Made by a program: the position numbers and the translations under genes | Shown here: positions 22,414 to 34,008 of the stretch, one piece after another | How the letters are laid out: each line of letters opens with the position of its first letter | Position numbering within the stretch: position 1 is the first letter of the stretch | NCBI RefSeq assembly: GCF_001540865.1 | Contig: NC_033621.1 | Span: forward strand, 19,469,040 to 19,533,039 | Source of the DNA: Ananas comosus | Taxonomy: Eukaryota > Streptophyta > Magnoliopsida > Poales > Bromeliaceae | Reading direction: 5' to 3' | DNA length: 64,000 nucleotides | Notes under the pieces: model-generated | What the model was told of the DNA's origin: nothing | Seen by the model: the letters and a program-made list of their open reading frames with translations, nothing else | Databases searched by the model: none

Positions 22414-23575
22414 CTACAACGTAGACTTCCAACTGATAGGTCCGCTACCCAGCAGAAAGACGTAACTTGTAATAGACCTACACTTGTCCAAATCACCTGC
22501 ATAGTCGGAATCTACAAACCCCTTCACTTCATCATTACCAGAATCTTTCGAGTAGAGAATACCTTTATCTGATGTGCCCTTCAGATACTGCAAAATCCAC
22601 TTCACAGCCTCCCAATGTTGTTTTCCTGGATTCGACATATACCGACTGACAACACTAACTGCATGTGAAAGATCAGGCCTAGTGCAAATCATAGCATACA
22701 TCAGGCAACCGACTGCACTAGTATATGGTATCTTTGACATAGAAGTAATCTCCTCATCCGTCTTGGAACACATCTCCTCAGAAAGTTTAAAGTGTTGGGC
22801 TAATGGTGTCTTGACCGCCTTCGCCTCTGACATATTAAATTGCTTTACAATAGCTTGTATATATGTCTTCTGCGATAGCCATAACTTATCCTGTATGCGG
22901 TCGTGTCTAATCTCCATACCTAAGATTTTCCTTGCACCTCCTATGTCCTTCATGTCAAATTCTCGGCTCAACTGATCCTTTAATTTTTGCACTTCATCCG
23001 GATTCTTAGCTGCTATAAGCATATCATCTACATATAGCATAAGCAGAATAAACGAACCATTTTCAAGCCTCCGATAGTACACAACTATCATATAAACTTC
23101 TGCTATAACCATGCTCGATCATAAACCCGTCAAACCGCTTATACCACTGCCTCGGTGCCTGCTTCAACCCGTAGAGAGATCTTTTCAGTTTGCACACCAA
23201 ATTCTCCTTCTCCGGCTGAACAAAACCTTGAGGTTGTTCCATATAAATTTCTTCTATTAGATCTTCATGAAGAAATGTGGTTCGAACGTCAAGCTGCTGA
23301 AGCTCTAAATCAAACATAGCCACCATAGCTAGAAGTATCCTGATGGATGTGTGCTTCACCACCGGTGAGAATATCTCATTGAAATCAACTCCCTTTACTT
23401 GCGCATAGCCCTTGGCTACTAACCGCGCCTTGAATTTTTCTGGTTCTCCATCTGCACCCTGCTTCTTTTTGTAGATCCATTTGCAACCTATGGATCTCAT
23501 GCCTTCCGGTAATGGAATCAGATCCCATGTCTGATTCTTCTGTAGAGACTCCATCTCTCCTGTCATAGCCGACAT
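22414..23575 (-). pseudogene. Copia-2 reverse transcriptase, frameshifted
   Basis: Two overlapping frames cover RVT_2. 23575-23063 carries the N-terminal half with GCKWIYKKK, KARLVAKGYAQ, FSPVVKHTSIR and SLYGLKQAPRQWYKRFD. 23112-22414 carries the catalytic LYVDDMLIA box, followed by GMEIRHDR, YTSAVGCLMYAM, TRPDLSHAVSVVSRYMSNPG and DSDYAGD. One frameshift near 23080-23110 separates them. The usual catalytic motifs are retained (YVDD), so decay is recent, but no continuous enzyme can be made. Related full-length proteins read these two parts as one domain. Confidence 0.94.
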
Positions 23576-23579
23576 CTAT

Positions 23580-25368
23580 CTGCCACTATCTCTGTCCTAC
23601 ATCGCCTCCTGCTCATACTTCCTCCCGTGTTTTGAGTTCGATTGCTGTGGCGGGAGATCGATTAATAATATAGCACACCATATCTACTGCTTCAACCTAG
23701 AACTTCTTTGGCAAACCTGCACATAACCTCATGGATCTGACACGTTCTAACAGTGTCCGGTTCATCCTTTCTGCTATCCCATTCTGCTGTGCAGTACCTG
23801 GAACCGTGTAATGACGTACAATACCTTCATCCTTGCAGAATTTCTTAAACTCCCGAGAAGTGAACTCTCCACCATTGTCCGTTCGAAGAACCTTGACCTT
23901 TCGAAGTCATCGGAGCCGGTCTCCACACATCCGCATGGATGTACTCAAGTATACTTTTACTTTTATGACTGGAGGTCCTGAAACTCAACCTTTTCTGTTT
24001 TTCAAATAAACAATATTTGCAGAAATTAAGTTTACAGGATTTAATACCTTTGAGTACTCCCCTTTTATGCAGTTCCAACATCCCTCTTTCACTCATGTGG
24101 GCTAGTCTCATGTGCGAGAGCTCCGTATCATCAGCATCATGATCTTCTAAGGATGTTACCGCAACGCCTCGAATCACCGACTCGCCGATCAGCTTATACA
24201 GATTCCCTTTCTTCTCTCCCTTCATGACGACCATGGCACCCTTTTTAATCTTTACGACTCCACCTGAAATGCTAATAGAACAGCCAGTAGAGTCAAGAGT
24301 ACCAAGTGATATAAGGTTCAACCTGAGATCCGGAATGTGTCTCACATCCGTCAACGTCCTTACCACACCATCAAACATTTTTATTTTTACTATTCCGATA
24401 CTGACCATCTTGCAGCTTGTGCGACTATCCATCATAACACTACTGCCTTCACAAGACTTAAAAGTATCAAATAAAGGCCTGTCTAGAGACATGTGATAAG
24501 AACAACCAGAATCTAATATCCAGTCACTGTGAGAGTCAGAATCTGTTGTAACTTTTAAGACGTCCTGACCGGAATCACTGGCTACGCTCGCCATATCTGC
24601 AGAGGAATTTTGATTTCGTAGCCAAGCCTTCCTCTTTTCGCAGTTCTTTTCCATGTGGCCCTCTTTCTTACAGAAGTAACACTTCACATTTTTCGATTTT
24701 GACTTGGAACGGGATCTTTCTTTACCTGCATCACGTTCGCTTGATCGCCCCCTTCCTCCATCTGTATCATTTACAACCAAACCTGCACTGCTTTCTTCGG
24801 TACTCGCCTGCAATCTGATCTCTTCAGATAAAAGTGTCGATGTAACATCTTCCATCTTTAGAGTTTGCTTCCCGTACAGTATGGTGGTCACCAAGTGATT
24901 GTAGGACGACGAAAGTGATGTAAGAAAAATCAACGCCTTATTGTCCTCGTCAACCTTGACATTAATGCTGAGCAAATCTGTAACAATTTTATTAAAGATG
25001 TTCAAGTGTTCCGTTATTGCCATACCTTCCTTCATGCATAGCCCATATAATTTTTGCTTTAGATACAGCGCGTTCGAGAGGCTTTTTGTTATGTACAGCT
25101 TCTCTAGCTTGTTCCACATGCCGACTACATCCATAACGTTATACATCACCTCATCTGCTAGGCATAATATAATTGTATTCACCGTCCGTAGATCAATCTC
25201 CTCCCAATCTTCGTCGCTCATCGATGTCGGCTTTTTCGATTTTCCGAGCAACGCCTTATGAAGGCCCTGTTGAACCAGAAGGACTTTCACTCTTCTCTAC
25301 CAGAGACCGAAGTTTTCTTTACCGTCAAATTTCTCCACCTCAAACTTAGAAGATAAGACCTTCGACAT
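23580..25368 (-). pseudogene. Copia-2 gag, protease and integrase, broken
   Basis: The original start is probably the ATG at 25368 (MSKVLSSKFEVEKFDG). A TAG at 25299-25297 follows FGLW, where relatives usually have Gln. Reading continues in the same frame to 23845 and shows UBN2-type gag, a CCHC knuckle (CYFCKKEGHMEKNC), the protease motif DSGCSYHM, the pre-integrase motif HMRLAHMSERGM with Cys pairs, and the first integrase Asp (IHADVW). Near 23908 an internal deletion with frameshift removes the core between IHADVW and the TDNGGE motif. The rest of integrase (TDNGGEF, NGIAERMN) lies in another frame with a stop at a conserved Trp (KKF-stop-VEA). Integrase is therefore inactive and the copy could move only by help from another. 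Confidence 0.93.
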
Positions 25369-25392
25369 CTCTGATGTAGCGCAAACCTTAAT

Positions 25393-25403
25393 CTCTGATA
25401 CCA
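25393..25403 (-). other. Copia-2 primer binding site
   Basis: TGGTATCAGAG on the minus strand lies two bases inside the right LTR, complementary to initiator-methionine tRNA. It fixes the right LTR as the 5' one. Confidence 0.88.
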
Positions 25404-25405
25404 CT

Positions 25406-26161
25406 TGTTGGAAACTGGATAGATCGTTCGTCATGCGCTACCAACAAAGATGCACGAAAAAATAGAGAAAACACCGAACGAACGGTAAAAGAAATAAATG
25501 TAGAAAGAAAAAAAATCAAGATTTACGTGGTTCGACAATTGCCTACGTCCACAAGGAGAACGAGAGAGATGTATTCCACTATATGAAGAAATAGAAGTAC
25601 AAGCTTACACCATATGTCTTCTCCGGATAAAAACCAAGAACCTTATGGTGAATCCCACCTTTTTCTTGTTCCAACTAAAACTCCAAGAAAATACCGAAAA
25701 AAGTTTTTCGTAAAACCGAGAAGATCAAATTAGAGAAGTATAGAAACTCTAACCAAATTCCTTTATGCCGTTACTTCGAAGAATCCGAACCACTCAGGCA
25801 ATTGGTTGAGAACCACCGATCTGCCGCCAACGACAATTCGTCGTTGCATGCGGAAGCCGTCCCTCCTCTACCGTCGTACGGCCACCAGACGCTGTGAATT
25901 AATTAGCCCGAGCCTAATTAATTTCCCACAACACGCCATGTCATCCGTTTTGCAGGAGAGCATGCATCTACATATAGTGCATTAGCCGGTCAACAAGTCA
26001 ACATGCTAATTAGACTAGGACACAATCTTGTACCAATAGGATAAACTTAAAACCAATTTGATATAATCCATGGACCTTGTCTACGCCATCTTTTATGAAC
26101 CAACTTAATGGGTTAATTAATTTGACTCAACCCAAGTTCAAAAGAAGGCATATTCTTAACA
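25406..26161 (-). repeat. Copia-2 5' LTR
   Basis: A 756-bp uninterrupted LTR with ends TGTTGGAAACTGG and ATTCTTAACA. It supplies the uninterrupted reference showing where the solo gypsy LTR broke the left LTR. Confidence 0.94.
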
Positions 26162-26166
26162 CATAT

Positions 26167-27357
26167 CACATATGAAAACCGAAAACCAATAAATCAAACC
26201 GTTGCCGGCGGATCATTCTCATGTTACTGTGTAAAAATTTAATCTAAACAAAACTCTTTATGTTTAAAGATCTTACTGTGGACCAGTTAAAGTCTCTTGA
26301 TCTACTGTACGGTTGAAACTGAATATGACGAACAGAGGTTCCGATTAGTCGCGCACATGCTCGGCCTCTACGCGTATCCACACGGAATCGACGACCTAAT
26401 CATTTTCATCTCACGAACCGGATAAGTCACGGACCATCTGAACGGTGCTAGCAATCCTTTTATGATCCACCAGTTGATGAAGAGTTGAGAAGTTGATCGG
26501 AGAGAAACACACGGCGGGAGAGAAATCGGAGAGGTTGATCTCTATATGTATATACATCAAAAGACTAACATGCATCAAATTAATTAAGATGCATGGCATC
26601 TTAATTACCATGCATTCAATCGGTATGGCACTATGTGCCGTACGGCTTCACATTCATACTTCTATGCATATAAATCTATATATGTATATGTATAGAATCC
26701 TATTTCATAAAATAAGATCTAATAAGATATTCTCTCTCTCCAATAAAATTTAACAATTAAATATTAATACTTATCCAACTAAATCAAATCTAGTAAAAAT
26801 TTTATCTCATAAGATATTATGAATATTTAATTATTCTCTAATCCAATTAGAGATAAATATTAATCGCGCTAATATTTAATTAGATCTTATATAATTTTGA
26901 TCTATCCAATAAGATTATTTACTAATATGCTAAATCTCATTTAAATATCTTATGATTAAATATTGCTCCACTAATCATATTATAGGAGATAAATTTAAAT
27001 CTTGCGCATAATTCTCAAACTGATTTCTGATATCCTAATATATATTTTTTTATTTCATCGCTTACAATAAACTCTTTAGTGAACGACTCTCATCCAAATG
27101 ATTCGTGTGAACACAATTCCTAATGGTGTGACCGCATAGGTTCATTACCATTCGCAGTGGAGCTCAACATCAAACTCTTTGATATTTAATTAGAACTCTA
27201 TAAACAAAAAAATAAGAACAATTCATTCCAATCATTTATATTCTCTACCGTCCGTGAGTGACATCTGCAGTATATCACAGGCACATCCGGAATGGTGATG
27301 AAAATGAACCTTTCAGCTTACAGTTACCATGTGATTAATTCCTTCCAATATACAAGT
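26167..27357 (-). repeat. Copia-3 3' LTR, middle piece
   Basis: Matches 34094-35350 with many small indels and substitutions. It resumes just after the CATAT duplication of Copia-2 and is broken again at about 27357 by another solo LTR. An open frame at 26493 has no domain. Confidence 0.85.
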
Positions 27358-28634
27358 TGAGGATCAAAATAGCAACCTAAGAGGGGGAGGGGGGGGGGGG
27401 GGGTGAATTAGTTTCTAAAATAAAAATTCCAAATAATCAAGAAATTAAAGATCCGATGCAAATAAAAGTGAGAAGTTTAAAGAATGCAAACTCAAAGCAC
27501 ACAATCGATTTGTTTTGAGTTCGCACTTTGCCTGTACGGCCTCCCCGCCAAGCCTTCACACCAACTCCTTCTTCATTTCAAGCTTTCAAGATTTTGATTT
27601 TCTCTTCTTTTACAAATTAAATCTCACTACAAATTTCACTCAATGATAGAGAGAATTGAGAGCTAAGAGTATTAGAGACATGAATTTTTAAGCTCAAAAT
27701 GACTATCTAGTTGCTGCTAAGAGAGGCCTCAATACCATCTATTATAGCCTCGGCAACTTTTGTCCGTTGTACTTTCCGGCGCCCCTAACCTATTTCCGGC
27801 GCCCAGAAGTTGTGCACCAGCGCAGCTGCCTGTCAGACCACGTGCGCCGCTTTTCTTGACTTTGTATGTGCGCGCCCAAAAGTTGTGGGCGCCCAGAATA
27901 CGAGGAACAGTTTTCTCTGACACGCCCCGCTCCTCTAGATTTGACGGTCAGAAATTTGGGCGCCCAGATCTCGAGGAACTTTTTTTTGAACAGTCCGGAA
28001 TTTTCCTGGATTCGGGATCATTTTGGGCTTCCAGAAGATGTGGGTGCCCAGATTTTCAACGCGCGCGCCGCCTGCGTTAGAACTTTTTGGGCTAATACGC
28101 AACCTGTCAAGTCAAACACTTTCGGTCGCCTTAAACTGAAATTCGGGCGACCAGATCAGGTAAAGAAGTTTCGGGACCACCCGAACAGCAAACAGGCAGG
28201 ATCCAAAAAATCTCATGAGATTCGGATCCACTTTAGGGCGCCCGGAACAGAATCCAAAAATCACAACTTGACAGAACACAGAATTTGAGCAATTTTTTTG
28301 AATATTTAAAAATCTTATGCACCTAATCAAAAGTTAGAAAATGTTTAAGTGATCTATAAGGTGATAAGATGAATAGTTTTAAACTTAGCTCAAAATTTCT
28401 CACTCTAATAGAGCATCAAATAAAGAATAGAGATAGTGAGTTTGTCTTTTTGACAAAGGAAGCAGATATAGCTTCAAGTGGTGAGGCTCGGTGCTAGAAG
28501 ATTGCCCATCTTGAGTCCTTTTTGAAGATATAAAGATCTAAAACACAAAAACTCAAAATAAAGAATTAGTCCAATAATCGCAATTATTTGTTATCATCAA
28601 AATCTAATAAAAGATTAGGGCTACTAGGCCAACA
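27358..28634 (-). mobile_element. Solo LTR of an unidentified element in the Copia-3 LTR
   Basis: About 1277 bp with no equivalent at the matching point of the other Copia-3 LTR (near 35350). On the minus strand it starts TGTTGGCCTAGTAGCCC and ends ...GCTATTTTGATCCTCA, giving TG...CA ends. The flanks CAAGT and CAATG may be a decayed 5-bp duplication. It contains a long G-run near 27390-27405 and repeated GGGCGCCCAGA-type words (27780-28250). Open frames of 64-140 codons here show no domain. Confidence 0.65.
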
Positions 28635-29438
28635 CAATGTCCTAATTGAACTACGGTTATGGTTACTCGCCAAATCTTGTCATTCGACCATATGACTAGA
28701 ATATTTGAAATCAACTCAATATGGTAACACAGTTAGAAACTCTTTTCACATACCATGTACCCTGGCCAGGGGTTTTTCGAGTCGAGTTCGATAAACTACA
28801 TAGGACATTCTCCCTCATCATTGAGAGTGTTGGATTCCTTATTGCGCATTCACATGCCTCCTCGCATAAATCACCATAGTCAATCAGTACCGAACATAGC
28901 CCCATGTCTAGAGTCTAAGTATTAGTACTGTCTAACGATAGCAACCTATACGTGAAGCAACTATGATGCCTCAGGTCCGAGGAGTACTTCACACAACTGT
29001 AGCAATGAACTTATCACTGGCGAGTATAGAACCATATGACTGTTCAACTAAATAGTCACGCTCAGTGTACTTGTTCTCTAACAAGCACCAATATGCTTGT
29101 TCTAGTGTCCCTACACTAGTGACTTGAGATTCGTCACCTTAATTAGAAACATAGCATACACCGGCCTATCCAGAATATCACCGTCCCTGTAATATTCCTC
29201 TAGCTATGAGCATTTAAAGAGTCTCGTACAGAAAAATACATATCTCAAATTTCTAACTCTTAGGAATTTTTTTTTTTTTTTCAAACAAAGACTCTATGGA
29301 CGATTCATGTCAATATTGCACTGATATACAACAGACATGAATAGAATATCTGCCCTCATATTGTGAATTATAAATAATTAATACATAAATACTCTTAAGC
29401 TAGTGTCACCAAATTGGCTTTTGGGCATATAACTAACA
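28635..29438 (-). repeat. Copia-3 3' LTR, right piece
   Basis: Matches 35350-36154 closely, including CATTCGACCATATGACTAGA and the A/T-run before CAAACAAA. It ends ATATAACTAACA. ATCTCCCACGTG at 29439-29450 is the minus-strand polypurine tract. Confidence 0.9.
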
Positions 29439-32400
29439 ATCTCCCACGTGTACTAAAGCCAAACACTCACATATCTTATATGAGTCGTTTTAAAGTCAAC
29501 TCTTCAACCCTTGGAGAGTAAGATTTTTAGATAGTGCATCACTGAACTATTCATGGTTATAATTTTCTATTTAAAAATGTTATTGAGAGTATAAATCATT
29601 TTCATTTACTAAATACGTTTGGATCTTTGATGAGACCTAGGTTCTATATGAACCATATGGAGTTCTAAACTTCATGAACCAGAACATAATCTATAGTGCA
29701 TCTCATGCAATGCCACACTTAGCCTTCATATTATCTTGCTCGAACTCTTCAAGCACTAACAACTGTAATACAATCTTATGAAATCTCTCTTTTCTCTCTT
29801 TAGTGTCAATACTTCACAAGCATCAGGTAATATCCATCAGTAACATTTACTGTATCAATTATTGCACATAGAGTAATACACGTGTAGATTCCAAATATTG
29901 AATTATAAAGGATCCCGCATAAGTGCATCCTTTCTATGTCACACACACTGTTAGAGACGACTTCCTTCCAAAGGATAGTATGTCTCTCATTAGAATTCAA
30001 TTTTGTTGACCTCTTCAACATGATATCCTATGTACGTAGTTCAAGAAATTTATCAGATCTATCTCTATAGACCCGCATTCTTCAGATGAAAATATATAAC
30101 TAGAATTTTCATCAAGAAGTTCTTGACAATCAATATTATCATACTGGTTAAGTTTCTCAAATATTGAATATTGTTTACGTACAATACGTAAATCACATCT
30201 TGTCCTCCCACTATTTCTCGCGTACACTTTTTGACTCGTCCACACTTCCGATGCACCAAACATTTTGCTTGCATTTTGAAGTAGACGTCATTTTCCAAGA
30301 AGATCGTTCAGATCCATTTACAGTTTGTAAGAAAATTCTTTCACTGTTCCGAACAGTAGCTTTCCTTAATATAGATTAAGGATCTATATGATATCTCATA
30401 TCACCATGTGTAACAGGCAAAAACAAATGGATTATGATATCCACCACAAATCTGTCATTATATTCAAGACTTTCTCTTTGACCGTAATATTTTGTTAGTG
30501 ATGGAGTTTCTAAGGTCTGTACCTTCTATTTATACGAATCTTTAATTGTAAAGACTCACAAGGTACCATACCTTATAGAGAGTCAATAATTTAAGATTCA
30601 TATAACATCCATTCAAATTTACTTGTATGCATCTATCTTCTCGGATTTATATCTCATATCGTTTCTTCACATCTAAGATAACTATTATCTCTTTTAGAAG
30701 AACAATTTCTTCTAATACCTCGTGATCAAATCCAATTTGATCTAAGATTGAAAAATATTTCAGATCTTATGTGTACAAATAGTTAATCTAGACTTATAGA
30801 CTCACAACTCAATAAACACTTTATTGAGCCATATTGATTCCTCTCACTACTTCTTTCATAATAAACCTTTTATCGAAAAATAAGTATGTTAACAAAAATC
30901 TTTTCTTGGGAAGAAAATATAATATCTCAACTCTTTGAGATTGATTGAGTCTATATACGCTAGATGCAGTATCCATCCAATCTATTTTATGTTCTGAAAA
31001 TAAATGATGGATATCTGCAAGTCATAATAATTGCCTTCTATTTTTTCGCATCTTATGCGATATTATAGGCGAAAATTTCGAAAGAGACTACTTTTAGTTG
31101 GAAATACATTGACAAGATTGGCACATCTGTAGAGTGAATAATAATACAATTACACAGTTAATTTTAACTTGTACCATGTCTTACAAGATATGACTTCTCT
31201 TTTGAAATATCAAAAGTTATTAAAAGGAGACTATAAGAAATATCGATATACTAGAAGTGATATAATGCTCAATACTAAGTCAATAACCTACTCGATCTAA
31301 TCGATGAGTATTAATACCCTTTCTTGTGCTTAACTTTATTTTGAATTCTCTTTGAACTTCTTCAAAGTATTCAATTTCACAATCTGTAAGATCCATATGA
31401 CTTTTACTATGACCTTCATTAATAAAAGCCATGAAATATTAGAGAACCATTCATGATCATCATATGATTGATATACATCACCATGCATTACTATGAGTAT
31501 TTAGTGGCTACTATACTTTGTCTCATAAAGGATGATTTAGTTATATCAGTTTGGAACTAGACTCATAAATTGGGTATGGTTCTGAATAAAAAAAAACTCA
31601 AAACCATTACTAGCCAATCTATTTATCCCATCCGTACCGATGCAACCTAATCACAAGTGCCATATATACTATTGGTTCTCTAACCTCTAGTTTACATCAA
31701 ATTTGATGACTTTCCTATCACATATAAACTATGCAATTTATCATTCTTTAAAAACTAAAGCCATCCTTCAAGGTACTAATGCTTTTCAAATAAATTATAT
31801 AATAATTAATTTTAAAATAGATTTAATTGTACTTTCTCAAAGTAAAAAGTATATTAACCCTTAAAGGCAGCACTTAAGTTTTTAACCAAATGGTAAATTC
31901 GTATTTTTTCTTTGAACTAATATGGCAACTCTTGCTACATTTTTAGTTCAAAGGATATCACACTCGATGCCTATCTATTTAATAGAAAATACTTTTCAAC
32001 TTAACCAGTAAGACATCGAACTTATCATATCCGATTGGATTATTTGGAATTAGAAGTTAGCCCAACATCTCTTATTAATGTTCATATTATCTCATAACAA
32101 CCCTACCTGTGACGATCACATAGGTCTATCCTACAAGTTTGAGTACTTACCTATGAAAACTTGATATCTCATATCAAGTATATGACTCTACATACCATAC
32201 AACTCTTGTATGCACACATCTAATGTCACATATTCAACAATACTTATCATACAACTCTTGTATGTACATCTTTAATATCTTATATTTGAAAAAAAGACAT
32301 CATTTATTATACAACTCTTGTATAAAATATAATAAACTATAAATATTATGTATGTTTTCCACAACACACTTCGAATATTAATAGTTTTGTTTACCTAAGC

Positions 32401-32790
32401 AACCAATTGCTCTAATGTGCAATTAATGATATCGTACTTATATTGAAATTATATTTTCTTGCTTATGAATCTCCAAATGAGAGATTATGATGGAGTTAAG
32501 TATGTCGACTACGCACTTCAAAATTGAGAACAATTCTCTATATCCTACCCAATTAGTTAGTTGTCAAGAGATTCAAATTTTGGTTCAAATAAGGTCAAGC
32601 GTGTAGCAAAAACAAAAATGATTATTTAGTTAAGTATTAATCATTTTTATCCTATTGGATTAGGGCCTTTAAATCCAATAGGTATCTCCTACTAAATTTA
32701 TCGAATTTCCACACTCCCTACGTGGAAAGACGGAAATCATCAACCCTTGATATTTCTAGTGGGGATCGGGGTTTTATAAATTATGACTTA

Positions 32791-32999
32791 CCTCACCGGA
32801 CGGTTTCTTGGAAAGCCGTAATTTAGTAAGCGGGTAACATTTTACCTCGGCACATCTCATGTACGATCCGATCATCCTTTGGCCTCTAGGGTTTCACACC
32901 TCACGGGACAGTTTCTTTGTGCAAATGCCCTAGTTAAGTCGAACCCACCTTTTCTACAAGTATAGAACTACCAAAGACCCTCACCGGACAGTTTCTTGG
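32791..32999. repeat. Threefold dispersed repeat in Copia-3 leader
   Basis: CTCACCGGACGGTTTCTTGG at 32792, CTCACGGGACAGTTTCTTTG at about 32900 and CTCACCGGACAGTTTCTTGG at 32980. The spacing is about 108 and 80 bp, and the text between the copies is different. Confidence 0.8.
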
Positions 33000-33994
33000 A
33001 TCCGTTGGTAATCCCATCTTGTAGAATCATATGACAAGATGTTTGTACTACCCAGACACAAGTAACCCCATGGGACCATGGGCGACTACTCAATGCCGGA
33101 ATAGTACTCTCATCCTGTGATTGGCGGAAGGCCACGATAGAGTATCATATAACCCTTCACTTCTACTTAATATATTATAGGGAAATTAAAACTTTATTAA
33201 TTTGGTCTCATCATCACATTAATATTCACTTATCATATCTCATGATATAAAATGACATGTATCACATACACACAAAAATAAATAAATAACTATATATTAA
33301 AAAAGATGATTATGAACTTTTATACTTTGACTCGAGCAGATGAGTCAAATCGGTCAATGGGGTAATTTTTACATTTGTATACACATTCTCAACTTTTGAG
33401 AAAAATCTATTCTTCAACTTTCCGATTTACCAACATCTTATGTGGTCAAATAGATCCCGTCTGCGACCATTCAATCATTTTCTTCTCCCGAGTCCTATGT
33501 ATGCCACGGTGCAGTAAAAAATTACGACCTCAATCCGTCAACTCTTGCGGAGCACACTTCCCTATAGAACTCTAATTTTGCCCAATCTAATTATTACAGA
33601 TTAGACAAGTAGGAATAAGCAGATCCCAATAAATATCGAAAACTGAATAATAAATAATTGCTTAAATTACACCCACAAAAATTACATCACATTATCTCAA
33701 AAACATCCAGATACATCCATAATCACATCACAGAGATCTAGTCGAGTTCATGATCATCTCCTATGTAATTAATTATACAAAAACTGCAACCGATCTGTCT
33801 CGGATCTCGATTAAATTTTTCGGAACTACACAATATGCTATCTCGCATTTTTACATGACAATATTGTTGTAATAAAACAACAAATCATAGTACATGCAAA
33901 ATGACAAAATGAGAACTATCTAATCGTAGAAAGAATCCGAAAAATTTGATTGAACCGTACTGATCTTTAATATTTTACATAGAAAATAAGAATC

Positions 33995-34007
33995 GGCTCT
34001 GATACCA
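33995..34007 (-). other. Copia-3 primer binding site
   Basis: TGGTATCAGAGCC on the minus strand, one base inside the LTR edge at 34009; the standard initiator-methionine tRNA site. Confidence 0.92.
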
Positions 34008-34008
34008 C

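Larger units (their letters stand above)
18622..26161 (-). mobile_element. Copia-2: complete but broken Ty1/copia element nested in Copia-3
   Basis: LTRs 18622-21993 (split by a solo gypsy LTR) and 25406-26161 (756 bp) start TGTTGG and end CTTAACA. CATAT flanks both sides (18617-18621 and 26162-26166). Gag, protease, integrase, reverse transcriptase and RNase H appear in copia order on the minus strand. The two LTRs differ at a few per cent of sites, mostly transitions, plus a 14-bp indel. The element interrupted Copia-3's LTR 79 bp from its edge, so it is younger than Copia-3. It resembles Tnt1-type proteins. Confidence 0.95.
29439..34008 (-). pseudogene. Copia-3 internal region, heavily decayed pol
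   Basis: Almost no open reading frame survives. Traces of copia coding remain on the minus strand: near 31600-31690 a stretch reads WHL-stop-LGCIGTDGINRLA, which fits the pre-integrase motif, and near 31240-31310 a text of the DRGGEYLS type fits the integrase core, in disrupted frames. The right ~1.2 kb before the primer site looks like an untranslated leader and holds a threefold repeat (32791-32999). The ORFs at 29806-30298 were not recognised. Confidence 0.65.

Noticed and set aside
27729..28330. Open frames up to 140 codons in GGGCGCCC-rich DNA
   Set aside because: They lie in a solo LTR, overlap on both strands and show no domain.
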